Below, piece by piece: positions 9,854 to 19,322 of a DNA stretch of 64,000 bases. The notes beneath the pieces are model-generated. The model saw only the letters and a list, made by a program, of their open reading frames with translations. It had not been told where the DNA came from and did no database searches. Both the position numbers and the translations under genes were made by a program. This stretch comes from G963701675 sp963701675 (lineage in GTDB: Bacteria; Planctomycetota; Planctomycetia; Gemmatales; Gemmataceae). The DNA lies in the NCBI GenBank assembly GCA_963701675.1, contig OY969623.1, forward strand, positions 6,386,001 to 6,450,000, given 5' to 3'. Each line of letters begins with the position of its first letter. Within the stretch, counting starts at the first letter, position 1.

Positions 9854-11044
9854 TCAGCCTCTGGGCCTGAGATCGGGGACAAGCTCGTATAACCGCTTGA
9901 TGTACTGGGACGTGCTGAACAAGCGAGATCGTTCTACGGCCGCCGCCGCCATTCGATTTCGCAACTTTTCGTCCTTCGCCAGGAGGCACGTGTATCCTTT
10001 CAACTCTTCCAGTGTGTTCCACAGGAAGCCGTTGACCCCATGTTCAACGATCTCCGGTTGGCCGCCTTTGTTGATTACCACCGGCACGCATCCCGCCGAC
10101 ATCGCTTCGACGGTAACGATGCCAAAGTGCTCCATGACGTGCGGGATAACGTTTTGATCGTAAGGGTATCCCGCGGCGTGCCAGAAAATCTTGGCTTCTT
10201 GATAGAGTTGCCGCAGGTCGGGTAGATCCATGTTGGCAAGCACATCCGCTCGGCCGTCTTCGGTAAAGCTACGGACGGCATCGAAGTACATCCGGCCCTC
10301 GGCGTGCGTCTCGTCGACGGCGCCCGCACAGCGAAAACGCCAGCCTTGCTCGGCAAGATCCGGCAATTGTCGAAACGCGCTCATTAGCTCCAATTGGTTC
10401 TTGAAAACGCTGAATCTGCCGACGCTGATAATCTCGTTCTTCTTTTGGGCGGCCGGCGCCAATGCCTGCGACGGCGGATAATGCACCTGGCATACGGCGC
10501 CATACCGTTTGAGCACCCACTGTGACGTAAAATAACTGTTCGACGCCTTAACGTCATAACTGTCGATTCGCGACGTCCATTCCGACTCAAAATACTTGCC
10601 GCGGACCCATTTTCGTAGGACGTTGGCCGAGCCGTTTGGAGCGGCCCAGGGCCACGTGTTTTGTCGATCGACAAATGGAAATAAGATGGTGAACATCCCG
10701 CGCGGTGCATGGCAATACGGCGGAATCAAGTGGATGAACGCGATGAAGTAATCGTAAGGCTTGCTTACTTCGGCGTGCCACGCACGGGCCTGACGCAATC
10801 GCCGCCAGGGCAACTTCGACGTGCCGAAGGTCATCGGCTGCTTTTCCACAAATCGAAATCGAACCGCGGAAAGATCCGTACCAAAGAGGGAGAGGAACTC
10901 AGCCTTTTCTGCCCGTTCGCGGTGATGGACAAGCTCGACCTCAAACCGCTTGGCCAACTCCTCTGCGATGACCGCGGCACTGTACTCGGTTCCACCAAGC
11001 GGCGTTCCCTTGCCGCCCGTGTCCATGTAGACGCCTATCTTCAT
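9854..11044 (-). CDS. Glycosyltransferase family 4, EHFGI (ALG11-like) type
   Basis: 396-residue GT-B transferase and paralogue of the gene at 4893-6107. It shows MKIGVYMDTGGKGTPLGGTE at the N-terminus, ISVGRFSVFKNQLELMSAF, and EHFGIVTVEAMSAGCVPVVI followed by GGQPEIVEHGVNGFLW. The two share the unusual order of a VSKPYD/SRGFDVF region, PPxCHA, and a C-terminal helix ending near KTFMTRF/SQYIKRL. It lies 6 bp upstream of the frameshifted GT4 gene and 12 bp after the next one. Probably adds a similar linkage at another point in the repeat unit. Confidence 0.87.
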   Translation of the reverse strand: MKIGVYMDTGGKGTPLGGTEYSAAVIAEELAKRFEVELVHHRERAEKAEFLSLFGTDLSAVRFRFVEKQPMTFGTSKLPWRRLRQARAWHAEVSKPYDYFIAFIHLIPPYCHAPRGMFTILFPFVDRQNTWPWAAPNGSANVLRKWVRGKYFESEWTSRIDSYDVKASNSYFTSQWVLKRYGAVCQVHYPPSQALAPAAQKKNEIISVGRFSVFKNQLELMSAFRQLPDLAEQGWRFRCAGAVDETHAEGRMYFDAVRSFTEDGRADVLANMDLPDLRQLYQEAKIFWHAAGYPYDQNVIPHVMEHFGIVTVEAMSAGCVPVVINKGGQPEIVEHGVNGFLWNTLEELKGYTCLLAKDEKLRNRMAAAAVERSRLFSTSQYIKRLYELVPDLRPRG

Positions 11045-11056
11045 GAGTTTCTCAAA

Positions 11057-12424
11057 CTAGCGCCCGTAGGATGCGTGCAGTTCGTCCATTACCCATTGCC
11101 TCATGTTCGTGCGGCATTTGCTTGTCGACTGTGCATCCAGCGCGGAATGAACTCGCGCTTTCGCAAACGATCTCGCCCTCTCGTAGGCTTGCACGGTTAG
11201 CTGTGCCGTTCGTTCCCAAGAAAACGTCTGAGCTCGCGCCAGGGCTTTTCGGCAGAGCAACGCGCGGTGTTCACGGTTCGATATAACTTCGAGCATGGCA
11301 GCAGCCAGCTCGTCGACGTTTTCCGGATCAACCAGCACGCCGGCATCGCCGACGACTTCGGGAACCGACGTGGTGTTGGAGGCCACTACCGCCGCGCCGC
11401 AACTCATGGCCTCCAATGGCGGCAGGCCGAAGCCTTCATATAAGGACGGATACACGAAGACGTCGGCGGCAGAAAGGAGGGCCGGCAAATCCTCGAACGG
11501 AACGTAACCGAGCCACTTCACTTCCGATTGCAAACCGGCATTCGCGATGGCGGCGAAAACCTCGTCAAACAACCAACCTTTCCCGCCAATCAGCACCAGT
11601 CGATGCTGCGGAAGCTTACCGGTCTTTTTCATTTTGCCAAACGCATCGATCAAGCGCCAATGATTCTTGCGCGGTTCCAATGTGCCTAGAGTAATGATGT
11701 AAGGCCGGTCATTGAGGTCGTGCCGTGTCAGCACGTCGCGGAGTTTCTGTTTGTCTTTCACGGGCGCAAATTGTTTGTGCGCGGCAAGGGGCGTAACGGC
11801 CACACGATCTGGATCAACCTCCAGCAACTCGACCACGTCTTTCTTGGTGTGCTCCGATTCCGTTATGAGCATGTCCATCCGAGGAACGACCTGACGGATA
11901 TCTCCGACCAGTTCGATGTTCTCCGCTTGATGGAACTTCGGCACGCGCAACGTCGTGAGATCTGGAATCGTCATCACGTTTACCGGGAATTCCCCGGGCG
12001 GGAAGAGCGGCAATTCGATGTGATGGAATACATCGATTCCCTGAAACGCCTTACTTGGCTTGTCGCTCCCTGTCGAATGATTATCGGTTCCATTTTTCTG
12101 AAGGCGCCGCCACGCTCGGAAAAGGAGTCGCCGATCGAAATACCTCACCGCACTCGGTGCTTGTCTCAACGAACCTCCGAAGATTCGGGACACCAAGGGC
12201 ACGCGCGGGCCGTCCCAGAAGTAGCGAAGATGGCGGTGGAGGCCTTTCTCCCGTAGTTTCCGAACCTGTTCCGACTCGATGAGTGCGGGATGCCCATAAA
12301 GAAACGGAACCACTTGCGACTCACCCAACGTGGCACGAAGAGAATCGAAGAGATTCCAGACATGATAGAAGAGCCCCGCCGCCGGCACCCAGCGCAAGGC
12401 CTGCATATCCATGCCGATCTTCAT
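11057..12424 (-). CDS. Glycosyltransferase family 4, DMQALRW type
   Basis: 455 residues from ATG 12424. I rejected a longer start at 12496 because the paralogues begin at the MKIGMDMQALRW-equivalent position and the extension runs into the methyltransferase stop. Motifs: VMTIPDLTTLRVPKFHQAEN, LGTLEPRKNHWRLIDAFGKM, PSLYEGFGLPPLEAMSCGAA, TTSVPEVVGDAGVLVDPEN. It resembles WbaZ/RfaB-type GT4 enzymes. Very close to the genes at 8451 and 13571, so the three arose by duplication. A 14-bp gap separates it from the upstream methyltransferase. Confidence 0.87.
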   Translation of the reverse strand: MKIGMDMQALRWVPAAGLFYHVWNLFDSLRATLGESQVVPFLYGHPALIESEQVRKLREKGLHRHLRYFWDGPRVPLVSRIFGGSLRQAPSAVRYFDRRLLFRAWRRLQKNGTDNHSTGSDKPSKAFQGIDVFHHIELPLFPPGEFPVNVMTIPDLTTLRVPKFHQAENIELVGDIRQVVPRMDMLITESEHTKKDVVELLEVDPDRVAVTPLAAHKQFAPVKDKQKLRDVLTRHDLNDRPYIITLGTLEPRKNHWRLIDAFGKMKKTGKLPQHRLVLIGGKGWLFDEVFAAIANAGLQSEVKWLGYVPFEDLPALLSAADVFVYPSLYEGFGLPPLEAMSCGAAVVASNTTSVPEVVGDAGVLVDPENVDELAAAMLEVISNREHRALLCRKALARAQTFSWERTAQLTVQAYERARSFAKARVHSALDAQSTSKCRTNMRQWVMDELHASYGR

Positions 12425-12438
12425 TCGACTTGCCACGA

Positions 12439-13563
12439 TTAGGTCGGTCGCTCCGCTGTTGGTTCCTTCACGACACAGTACCGATAGCTCCGCCACTCGG
12501 GTGCCGCGCAGCCGTCTTTGGCCACATCGACAACTTTGCCCCCTGCGATCTCAACCTCGTGAACCACTTCGTCCTTCGGTATCACATGTATGGCCAACGC
12601 GGCATCCGATGATACATCGACCGCCGACGAACCATTTGTTGATGTTGACGGCGCAATCTTCGGGCGCACGGTCGCACGGACTCGGGCGGTCCGTGAGCCC
12701 TTGAGCTTAAACCACGAGATCATTTCCTGAACCATGTCGAATTCCAGTGTGTACGCGCCCGGAGTCGATGGCGCCGTGATTTGCAATGGAAGAGTGATTT
12801 CCTGGCCTGGCTGTAGATCGGCCGGGAGCGTGGCTCGACCATCGTCGTTACAAATGAGATTGCCGGCACGGTCGAGCCAGTGATTGCCCAACATGACCGG
12901 GGGATGATCCGGATTATCTCGGCCGCTAGGCCAGCTGAAATCGCTCGCATTGCGAACCGAAACATGAATCGTCGTGGTTGCCTCCGCCGTCAACGCCACA
13001 CGCCAACAGCGAGGCCTAATCCTGGCTCGAAACGCGGCCGAGTGAAGAGCGCCGTGGCCAGGCGGAGTCGGACTGCTGGGCATTTGAAAAACGGCAACAC
13101 CGTCTGGAGCCAACACGCGCACGAACTCACGCATGTAGTTCTTGGCATCTTCCGGAGCGATATGTTGCAAGACGATGTTGGAGTAAATGAAATCAAAACT
13201 CTCGTCGCGAAAGACCCGAAGATCGTTTGCGCTGTTCACATGGTATGCACACCGATCGCCAAACCGGTTGAGTTCCCGAGCTCGCTCCACCATCGACGGC
13301 GCGATGTCGACGCCGTCCACACGAAAGAAATAGGAACAGAGCGCTTGCGTGAGCCGGCCGACGCCGCAGCCAAAATCGAGGGCGCGTTGCCGCGACATTT
13401 TCATTCCGAGTAGTTCGACGTAACGAACGACGCGAGCAATCTCCAGCTCGCCGCTCAGCAAGAATTGGTCCAGTTCCCACTTCTGGTTGCCGGTAAGGAT
13501 CGCCCAGAACGGATTCGCTCGGCCGAGCAGGTCCCAATGTAATTGTGATTCGGCGAGGTTCAC
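12439..13563 (-). CDS. Class I methyltransferase with C-terminal Ig-like beta-sandwich domain
   Basis: 374 residues. Residues about 40-165 form a SAM-binding Rossmann domain: RALDFGCGVGRLTQALCSYF (motif I), VDGVDIAPSMVERARE (strand 2 acid), DFIYSNIVLQHIAPEDAK (motif IV) and VLAPDGVAVFQMP. Residues about 195-305 look like an immunoglobulin-type sandwich (VSVRNASDFSWPSG, GNHWLDRAGNLICND, PGQEITLPLQITAP, GAYTLEFDMVQE), a module often found on bacterial surface-glycan enzymes. It probably methylates glycan, with the beta-sandwich contacting substrate; that role is inference. Neighbours on both sides are GT4 genes within 15 bp. Confidence 0.8.
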   Translation of the reverse strand: MNLAESQLHWDLLGRANPFWAILTGNQKWELDQFLLSGELEIARVVRYVELLGMKMSRQRALDFGCGVGRLTQALCSYFFRVDGVDIAPSMVERARELNRFGDRCAYHVNSANDLRVFRDESFDFIYSNIVLQHIAPEDAKNYMREFVRVLAPDGVAVFQMPSSPTPPGHGALHSAAFRARIRPRCWRVALTAEATTTIHVSVRNASDFSWPSGRDNPDHPPVMLGNHWLDRAGNLICNDDGRATLPADLQPGQEITLPLQITAPSTPGAYTLEFDMVQEMISWFKLKGSRTARVRATVRPKIAPSTSTNGSSAVDVSSDAALAIHVIPKDEVVHEVEIAGGKVVDVAKDGCAAPEWRSYRYCVVKEPTAERPT

Positions 13564-13570
13564 GATTTGC

Positions 13571-14980
13571 TTACGGCCAGTTGTTCGACCACTCGGCGAA
13601 TGTGCCTTGGCGCAGGTGTTCCCGGGTTTGTTCGATTACCCAATCGCGCAGTCGCGTTTGATACTTGGTCGGCGGCGGGACGGCCTTCTTCTTGGAACCG
13701 TCGCGTCGCCAGTTTTCCCACGCTTCCTGGTAAGCAGCCAGCGTCAACCGTGCCGCCTCCTTCCAGGAGAACTGACGCGCACGCTGCATACCCTTTTCCC
13801 GCAGGGTCCGATGAAGTGCGCGATCCGCCAAGACCCTGTGCATGGCCTGAGCGATGTCTTCGTTATTGGTCGGGTCAACCAAGAGCCCGGCGTCACCGAC
13901 CACTTCCGGTACGGATGTTGTGTTCGACGCAACAACCGGAGTTCCGCACGACATCGCCTCGAGCGGCGGAAGTCCGAAACCCTCGAATAGCGATGGAAAC
14001 ACGAACAGGTCGGCGCCGCACAGCACCGAGGGCAAGTCTTCAACCGGAATATACCCTAACACCGTGACATGGCCCATGAGCTGCGTTTCGGCGATCAATC
14101 GTTTTATTTCCGCTCCAATTGCCGGGTCGCCGCCGCCAGCCAAGACCAGGCGATGTTGGAGCGCAGGTTCGAGGCGCCTCATCCTGGCGTATGCCTCCAC
14201 GAGCCGGCCGACGTTCTTGCGACGTTCCATCGCTCCGACGTAGAGGATGTACTCTCCCTTCCTAAGCGAATACTTCGACAGCACGGAACTCAGAACGTCC
14301 TCATCCGAAATGGGACGGTAACGCGGATGGGCTGCCTCGGCGATGACGCGAATTCTGTCCGACGGGTATCCCAAGAACTTTTCGATGTCGGCCTTAGTGT
14401 GCTGGGAAACCGCGATGATCACATCCATGAAGTTGGCGCGGGAGTAGCTTTCCGAAAAATAGGTGGTCGCTTCTTCGTTGTAGCCCGGGTCATGAAGCGG
14501 AATGAGGTCATGAATGGTCATGACGTTGGCTTTCGGGTGCACGGGAAAAATCAGCCCCGCCGGGTGGTGAAAAACGTCCACGGATTTGGCTGGAGAAACG
14601 TTGTGCCATGGCCAAGTGACGACGCGCCCACGCCGCGGATGCTTAGTTTCGAAGCGCAAAGCCCGCCGGTAAATGGGTAGAAGGACTCTTCGATCGATGC
14701 CGCGCACCCAGCGCGGCGCCTTGGCGCCGTTCGATTGAAATCGAGGCGACAACAGGCGCGTGGTCGGTCCGTCCCAATAATGGCGCAGTTTGGCCTCGGG
14801 AAAACTCCCGCGAATGTGCGCCAATCGCTGCCGGTCATTCATCCAAGGTTGGCCGTACAAGTACAGAGTTAACGATTCGGGCGGACAAATACGACAGAGT
14901 TCCTGAATGGTGTTCCAAAGATAGTAATAAATTCCGCGTTGATCCAGACGCAGATGATGAATGTCTATTCCGATGCGCAT
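13571..14980 (-). CDS. Glycosyltransferase family 4, DIHHLRL type
   Basis: 469-residue GT4 enzyme. The N-terminus MRIGIDIHHLRLDQRGIYYY parallels the DMQALRW paralogues. It carries VMTIHDLIPLHDPGYNEEAT, VGAMERRKNVGRLVEAYARM and PSLFEGFGLPPLEAMSCGTP with TTSVPEVVGDAGLLVDPTN. The motif VDVFHHPAGLIFPVHP near residue 140 matches HHFNYIMLPIHSK and HHIELPLFPPGE in the paralogues. It is spaced 7 bp from the gene upstream and 12 bp from the gene downstream in transcription... the exact neighbours being two methyltransferases. Confidence 0.87.
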   Translation of the reverse strand: MRIGIDIHHLRLDQRGIYYYLWNTIQELCRICPPESLTLYLYGQPWMNDRQRLAHIRGSFPEAKLRHYWDGPTTRLLSPRFQSNGAKAPRWVRGIDRRVLLPIYRRALRFETKHPRRGRVVTWPWHNVSPAKSVDVFHHPAGLIFPVHPKANVMTIHDLIPLHDPGYNEEATTYFSESYSRANFMDVIIAVSQHTKADIEKFLGYPSDRIRVIAEAAHPRYRPISDEDVLSSVLSKYSLRKGEYILYVGAMERRKNVGRLVEAYARMRRLEPALQHRLVLAGGGDPAIGAEIKRLIAETQLMGHVTVLGYIPVEDLPSVLCGADLFVFPSLFEGFGLPPLEAMSCGTPVVASNTTSVPEVVGDAGLLVDPTNNEDIAQAMHRVLADRALHRTLREKGMQRARQFSWKEAARLTLAAYQEAWENWRRDGSKKKAVPPPTKYQTRLRDWVIEQTREHLRQGTFAEWSNNWP

Positions 14981-14992
14981 CGCCCATGTCTT

Positions 14993-15871
14993 TCAATTCC
15001 GTGCGACGGCTCTACCCCGCGTTGGGAGCATCGAGCGGACTCGATCCCAAATCCGAGCCGGCATCCGTGGCTCGCCCCGCTCGATGATGAGTCCCATCAA
15101 TGTAACGATGTACGGATCGATTTTGAGCTTTAGATGCACCGTGAAGTTGGGGTTAGTGAATGGATCCGGATCCACGTATTGGTCCTTCTCGCCGGCTCCC
15201 AGCGAGAAGTCCAGATCAATCCTGTGACCTTGCGATCGCAACGAACGGGCAATGTCCTCGATGTCCCGGCGGCGGAAGAATACGTACTCCTCATCGTGAT
15301 CTCGAGTGTCCGTGTTTGATGAGACATTGAATTCGGTCGTATGGACGGCGACGCCTCCCGGTTTCAGGCACTGGAGCATGTTCGCGATGAACTGCTTGCC
15401 CTTCGCGATACTGCCGAGGTGTTCAAAGGCACATGCGGACCAGCAAAAATCGAAGCCGGTAAGGTCGGACGGAACACCATTCATGTCGACGATGCGAAAC
15501 GACACAAATCGTTGGAATTCCGCCGGATCGCAGATTCCTCGCTCATTTAGCGACTGGAGGTTATTCGCATGCTGCCCGGTTCGCGTCCAACCGGATTGCC
15601 GGGCTTTCTCTTCCTCCATATCCGTTGCGACGATCTCGCAACCGAGACTTGCAAAGAGCGCGGCGAGCGGTTCACGGCCAACGGCGAATCCCAAACCACG
15701 CCTTCCCGGTTCGAGCATCCCTCGCTCAAAAAGAGCTTGGGCGATGTAGGAATATTCCCAGACCTTCCGATGCCAGCGAAACGGTTCTTTCATCCGGTCG
15801 GCCCAACGGCGGAAGTCCGCTGTTTCTAGTTGGGTCTGCGTGCAGATCGACGAGTGTAATTTCTCGCTCAC
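14993..15871 (-). CDS. SAM-dependent methyltransferase
   Basis: 292 residues. Motif I is GRRGLGFAVGREPLAALFAS, strand 2 ends IVATDMEEEKARQSGW, motif IV lies in LTGFDFCWSACAFEHLG, and LQCLKPGGVAVHTTEFNVS is the usual post-motif loop. GTG start at 15871 overlaps the preceding GT4 stop as GTGA. FAVGREPLAALFASLG deviates from the textbook GxGxG but is common in this group of surface-glycan methyltransferases. It probably O-methylates a sugar; the position is unknown. Confidence 0.8.
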   Translation of the reverse strand: MSEKLHSSICTQTQLETADFRRWADRMKEPFRWHRKVWEYSYIAQALFERGMLEPGRRGLGFAVGREPLAALFASLGCEIVATDMEEEKARQSGWTRTGQHANNLQSLNERGICDPAEFQRFVSFRIVDMNGVPSDLTGFDFCWSACAFEHLGSIAKGKQFIANMLQCLKPGGVAVHTTEFNVSSNTDTRDHDEEYVFFRRRDIEDIARSLRSQGHRIDLDFSLGAGEKDQYVDPDPFTNPNFTVHLKLKIDPYIVTLMGLIIERGEPRMPARIWDRVRSMLPTRGRAVARN

Positions 15872-17356
15872 GTCGCACGCTCCAAGGCAGGTGAACGCAC
15901 CAGCTCGCCGCGAGGGATGCCATCACGAGTGTTCGATCGGCCGTTACCGGCATTGGACTGACCTTGAACCAATTCGGTGTACCAGTCCAAGTACGCGGTC
16001 GCCTGTTTTTTCATGTCAAAGTTGGTTCGGGCGGCATGAAGCGCATTGGTGCCGAGCCGAAGTCGGAGGTTGTCATCTTGGAGAAGTTGTTCGATGGCGC
16101 TGCAAAGTGCTTCGACATTCCCCGGTGGAACCAAAGTCCCTGTTGCGTTTGCGTCATGGGCGATTACATCGTGGCCGGGGACATGGCGCAAGCTCTTAAC
16201 CTGTTCGGGAATGCCGCCGACGGCGGACGCCACGACGGGGATTCCACAGGCCTGCGCCTCGAGCACCGAAAGAGGAAAGGTATCCATCCGCGCGGCATGC
16301 ACATAAACATCCGCCGCTTGATAGAACGACGTCACATCCGTATCGTCGGCTGTCCACGGGAAATAACGAATCGCCACCGTTCCGAGTTGTTCGGGCGGTC
16401 GTCGTTCACCACGAGCAACAAAGCACACTGGCGCGCCCGTATGGCGCTCCGCAAGTCGACGAATGGCCGCACGGAGAGTGGCGTAGTCCTTACTCGGATT
16501 GGATGCCAGTCCCCGTGCCACGAAGAACAACACGCGCGACTGAATTGGAATCCCGAGAGACTGGCGGATCGCGTCGCGGTTCCCGGGCTTGAACACCTCA
16601 AGATTGACGCCGTTCGGAACAACGCGACACTCTTGAACTGCAGGCGCCAGAATGGACGACTCCACGCGATTTGCCATCCAACGGCAAGCGGTGGTTACAT
16701 ACAGCCGGCTTTTGGAGAAAATACTCTTCTTGCGGCGCCAATTGTGGGCGGTGCCGTCGCGGCGCGACCACGACGGTTCTTGCCAAATCTCCAAATACGG
16801 GCACTCGCCGCAACCGGTTTTCCACCGCTCGCAATCGAAGGAGTGGCCGCAAAGTCCGCTCAACATCCAACCGTCGTGTAACGACAGGACGACCATCGAC
16901 TGCCGGCAAAGCCAGGGCAAGGCACGCAGGTCGAAGAAGTCGCCATGCAAATTGTGACAATGAATCACGTCCGGCTTGAACGGAACGTGATCTAACAATC
17001 GAATACGTGTTCGGAAAGCGAAAGTCGTCGTGTCCTCGCACCCGGTCGTACCATTTCCCAGGTTGCGAAAGACCTCGCGTCAAAGGAAGCAATCGCTCGA
17101 TGCCCTTGCCCGGCCAGCGTTCCCCGGCCGCCTGAAGCCGATGATGGATGCCAAGCCAACCCCGCTGCCATAGGCCGGGCTGGTGTCGCGGGAAAATCGA
17201 CACCTTTGGATCGTTGGAGTGCTTTTCACCGACTAGAAGGTGCGCATGGTGGCCGCGGTCGCGATACTCCCGAATCATGTCCCACGCAACCTTCTCGGCG
17301 CCGCCGCATCGGTCGGCGACGCTGATGCCCAGGATGTGAAGCGGAGTGTCAAGCAC
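15868..17356 (-). CDS. Glycosyltransferase family 4, GGAEKVAW type, frameshifted near 16999
   Basis: Starts at GTG 17356 (LDTPLHILGISVADRCGGAE), overlapping the deacetylase stop by 8 bp. This frame runs to HDDFRFPNTYS at about 17002. The rest continues in the next frame: LLDHVPFKPDVIHCHNLHGD, the Cys-rich SFDCERWKTGCGECPYL, and DTFPLSVLEAQACGIPVVA. Dropping one base (the T at 16999 on the plus strand) gives FPNTYSLLDHVPFKPD, which aligns without a gap to this subfamily; the joined product is about 495 residues (span 3n+1). The paralogue is the intact gene at 6104-7561. Sequence error or a genuine lesion cannot be told apart here. Confidence 0.78.
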
Positions 17357-18389
17357 TGAATTGTTCCCGCAACATGCGTGCAAACCGGTCGCCATCCCAG
17401 TCACGAACAACGACCCGACGAAGTTGGAACGGGTCGCAGTCACGAGCATTTAGACCAGGTGTTGTTGTGCAAGCCGAAGCAAAACCCAGCTCCCGCAAGA
17501 TGCCGACCGTTTCATGGGTGTAATCGTCGCGAGTTCCATACGGATAGGCGAAGGAGTCCACTGGATGGCCCAGCTCGGACTCGAGCGACTTCTTGCTTTT
17601 CAAGATTTCTTCCTTCTGCACGGCACTTGGATGAGCCGCGAGCACTGGATGCGTCATGGTGTGGGCGCCGATCTCGATGAGATTGCCTTCATCAAGCTCA
17701 CCTAGCTCATCCGACGACAACGTTTGATGGGATTCCCGTGTGCGGGTAAGGCCTGTCCATTGATCAAGTTGATCGAGCACCCTTCGTTGTTCGGTTTCTG
17801 GCAACGGCCGTAGCAACTGGTGGAGTGCTAGGAATAGTTCTTGCCGCGGATTCGGTTTCACGGGACAAGCGCCGTCCCAACCACGGTGCGTTTCGTAATC
17901 AGCATCGGTGTACTCGGCTCCTGACTTCAGATTCCACTCGAACGTGCGACCGTTGACCGCAATGCTGATCCTCTGCGGTAGTTTGCCGGGCGTGAGGATG
18001 AGCCTCTCGAGTTCATCCCACCAGAACTCGCGCCCACTATCAACGTAGCCGGGCGAAACGAAAACGGTGCCCGGAATCTCGTGTGCCGCCATCCTCGGTT
18101 TCGCATGAACCAGATTGTCTTGGTAACCATCGTCGAAAGTTACGACGACGCATCGACGTGGAATCCACGACCTGCCGTTGACGAGGCTTTTCAGCGCTGT
18201 CGGCCGGTACTCTCGCCACAGGACTTCCATATGTTCGGCAAAGTGATCCGGCGAAACCGCAAGCTGAAACGGGTCGGACGGCAGCGTCGCCACGCGATGA
18301 TACATCAGGATCAGAGCGCACGGATCGACCAGGCGCTTCAACCATCGCGCGGCCCGATAAGCCGTCCGTCGGCCGGGAAATCGGATCAC
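17349..18389 (-). CDS. Polysaccharide deacetylase (NodB family)
   Basis: 346 residues from GTG 18389, which overlaps the upstream epimerase stop as GTGA. The catalytic core shows ALILMYHRVA, the metal/base motif VVVTFDDGYQDN, GTVFVSPGYVDSGREFWWDE, and the second motif IEIGAHTMTHPVLAAH supplying the metal-binding His pair, then SFAYPYGTRDDYT. It hydrolyses N- or O-acetyl groups from a glycan with a divalent metal. No signal peptide is evident, so deacetylation may occur on a cytoplasmic intermediate. A longer start into the epimerase gene was rejected. Confidence 0.88.
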   Translation of the reverse strand: MIRFPGRRTAYRAARWLKRLVDPCALILMYHRVATLPSDPFQLAVSPDHFAEHMEVLWREYRPTALKSLVNGRSWIPRRCVVVTFDDGYQDNLVHAKPRMAAHEIPGTVFVSPGYVDSGREFWWDELERLILTPGKLPQRISIAVNGRTFEWNLKSGAEYTDADYETHRGWDGACPVKPNPRQELFLALHQLLRPLPETEQRRVLDQLDQWTGLTRTRESHQTLSSDELGELDEGNLIEIGAHTMTHPVLAAHPSAVQKEEILKSKKSLESELGHPVDSFAYPYGTRDDYTHETVGILRELGFASACTTTPGLNARDCDPFQLRRVVVRDWDGDRFARMLREQFSA

Positions 18390-19315
18390 TTCGGCGTCCC
18401 GTGTGCGAGGGCGTACCACATGTCGTCGATGCTGTTTTCCCAACGTATTCGGGGCGCCCACCCGGCGGCCCGCCGCAGCTTGGAGCCATCGCCGCAGCTT
18501 CGTGAGATTCCCGAACGCGAGTCGGCGGCGCCCGCGGTCACGGCGCGGAAGTCGCCGGCACGTTCGCATAATCTGGCCGCCAACTCGTGAATCGACGTCT
18601 CCGTTCCAGACGCGACATTGTAGACCTCTAACAATCCGGCTGGAGGCGCCGCGGATGTTGCCAGCGATATCAGTGCGGCGGCGACATCGCGGACATCGAC
18701 GAAGTCGCGTGTCGCTTGGCCATTCATTACGGGAACCTCACCCGATTCACCCGACGCTTTCGCTTTGAGAAGTCGTTGGGCGAATGATGCCGCGAAGTAA
18801 TGCGACGGTAATCCAGGGCCGAGAATGTTGAACGGCCGAGCGACCGCGATACGCAATTTCCACTCCGCGGCCGCGGCACGGGCCACTCCAGTTTGGGCAA
18901 GCTTGGATGCGCCGAAGAACGAACGCGGTGCTGCGGGGAAATCCTCGGAAATCGGCAGTGCATCCTCCGGCACGTCGCCGTACTCCGCCGCACTGCCAAG
19001 CAGGACCACCGAAGCGTTGGGTGCGTGTTTCGCAATTGCCGTCAGGACGTTCAGCGTGCCCTGAACATGCAAGCGGTAGAGCGGCTCGGGCTCCTGCGTC
19101 CAGGTAACGCCGGCACATTGGAACACGTGTTCGGGTTTGGCTCCAGCGATTATCGCATCGACGGTGGACGCCTGGGTCAAATCGCACCGGATCATCCCCG
19201 ACCCGTCGGCCGGGAGCCAGGCAGTGGCCGACACCTTGTGCCCGCTTGAGTGGAGTTCGCGACATAGGTGCCCGCCCAAGAACGACTCACCCGAGAAAAC
19301 TAGAACGTTTGCCAT
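18386..19315 (-). CDS. NAD-dependent epimerase/dehydratase (extended SDR) with Phe at the catalytic Tyr position
   Basis: 309 residues from ATG 19315 (MANVLVFSGESFLGGHLC). An extended short-chain dehydrogenase acting on a sugar nucleotide: Rossmann motif at the N-terminus, LLGSAAEYGD with the catalytic Ser, ARPFNILGPGLPSHYF and NGQATRDFVDVRDVAAAL. It resembles GDP-4-keto-6-deoxy-mannose reductases (RMD type). The YxxxK motif reads FFGASK: the Tyr is replaced by Phe (codon TTC, 18914-18916), while the Lys is kept. That should impair hydride-transfer chemistry, unless this is a sequencing substitution. Start is 7 bp after the nucleotidyltransferase stop and the end overlaps the deacetylase start. 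Confidence 0.82.
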   Translation of the reverse strand: MANVLVFSGESFLGGHLCRELHSSGHKVSATAWLPADGSGMIRCDLTQASTVDAIIAGAKPEHVFQCAGVTWTQEPEPLYRLHVQGTLNVLTAIAKHAPNASVVLLGSAAEYGDVPEDALPISEDFPAAPRSFFGASKLAQTGVARAAAAEWKLRIAVARPFNILGPGLPSHYFAASFAQRLLKAKASGESGEVPVMNGQATRDFVDVRDVAAALISLATSAAPPAGLLEVYNVASGTETSIHELAARLCERAGDFRAVTAGAADSRSGISRSCGDGSKLRRAAGWAPRIRWENSIDDMWYALAHGTPK

Positions 19316-19322
19316 TTTCAAA

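Noticed and set aside
15964..16881. 305-codon plus-strand open frame
   Set aside because: Lies opposite a GT4 gene with an intact paralogue; the plus product has no motif.
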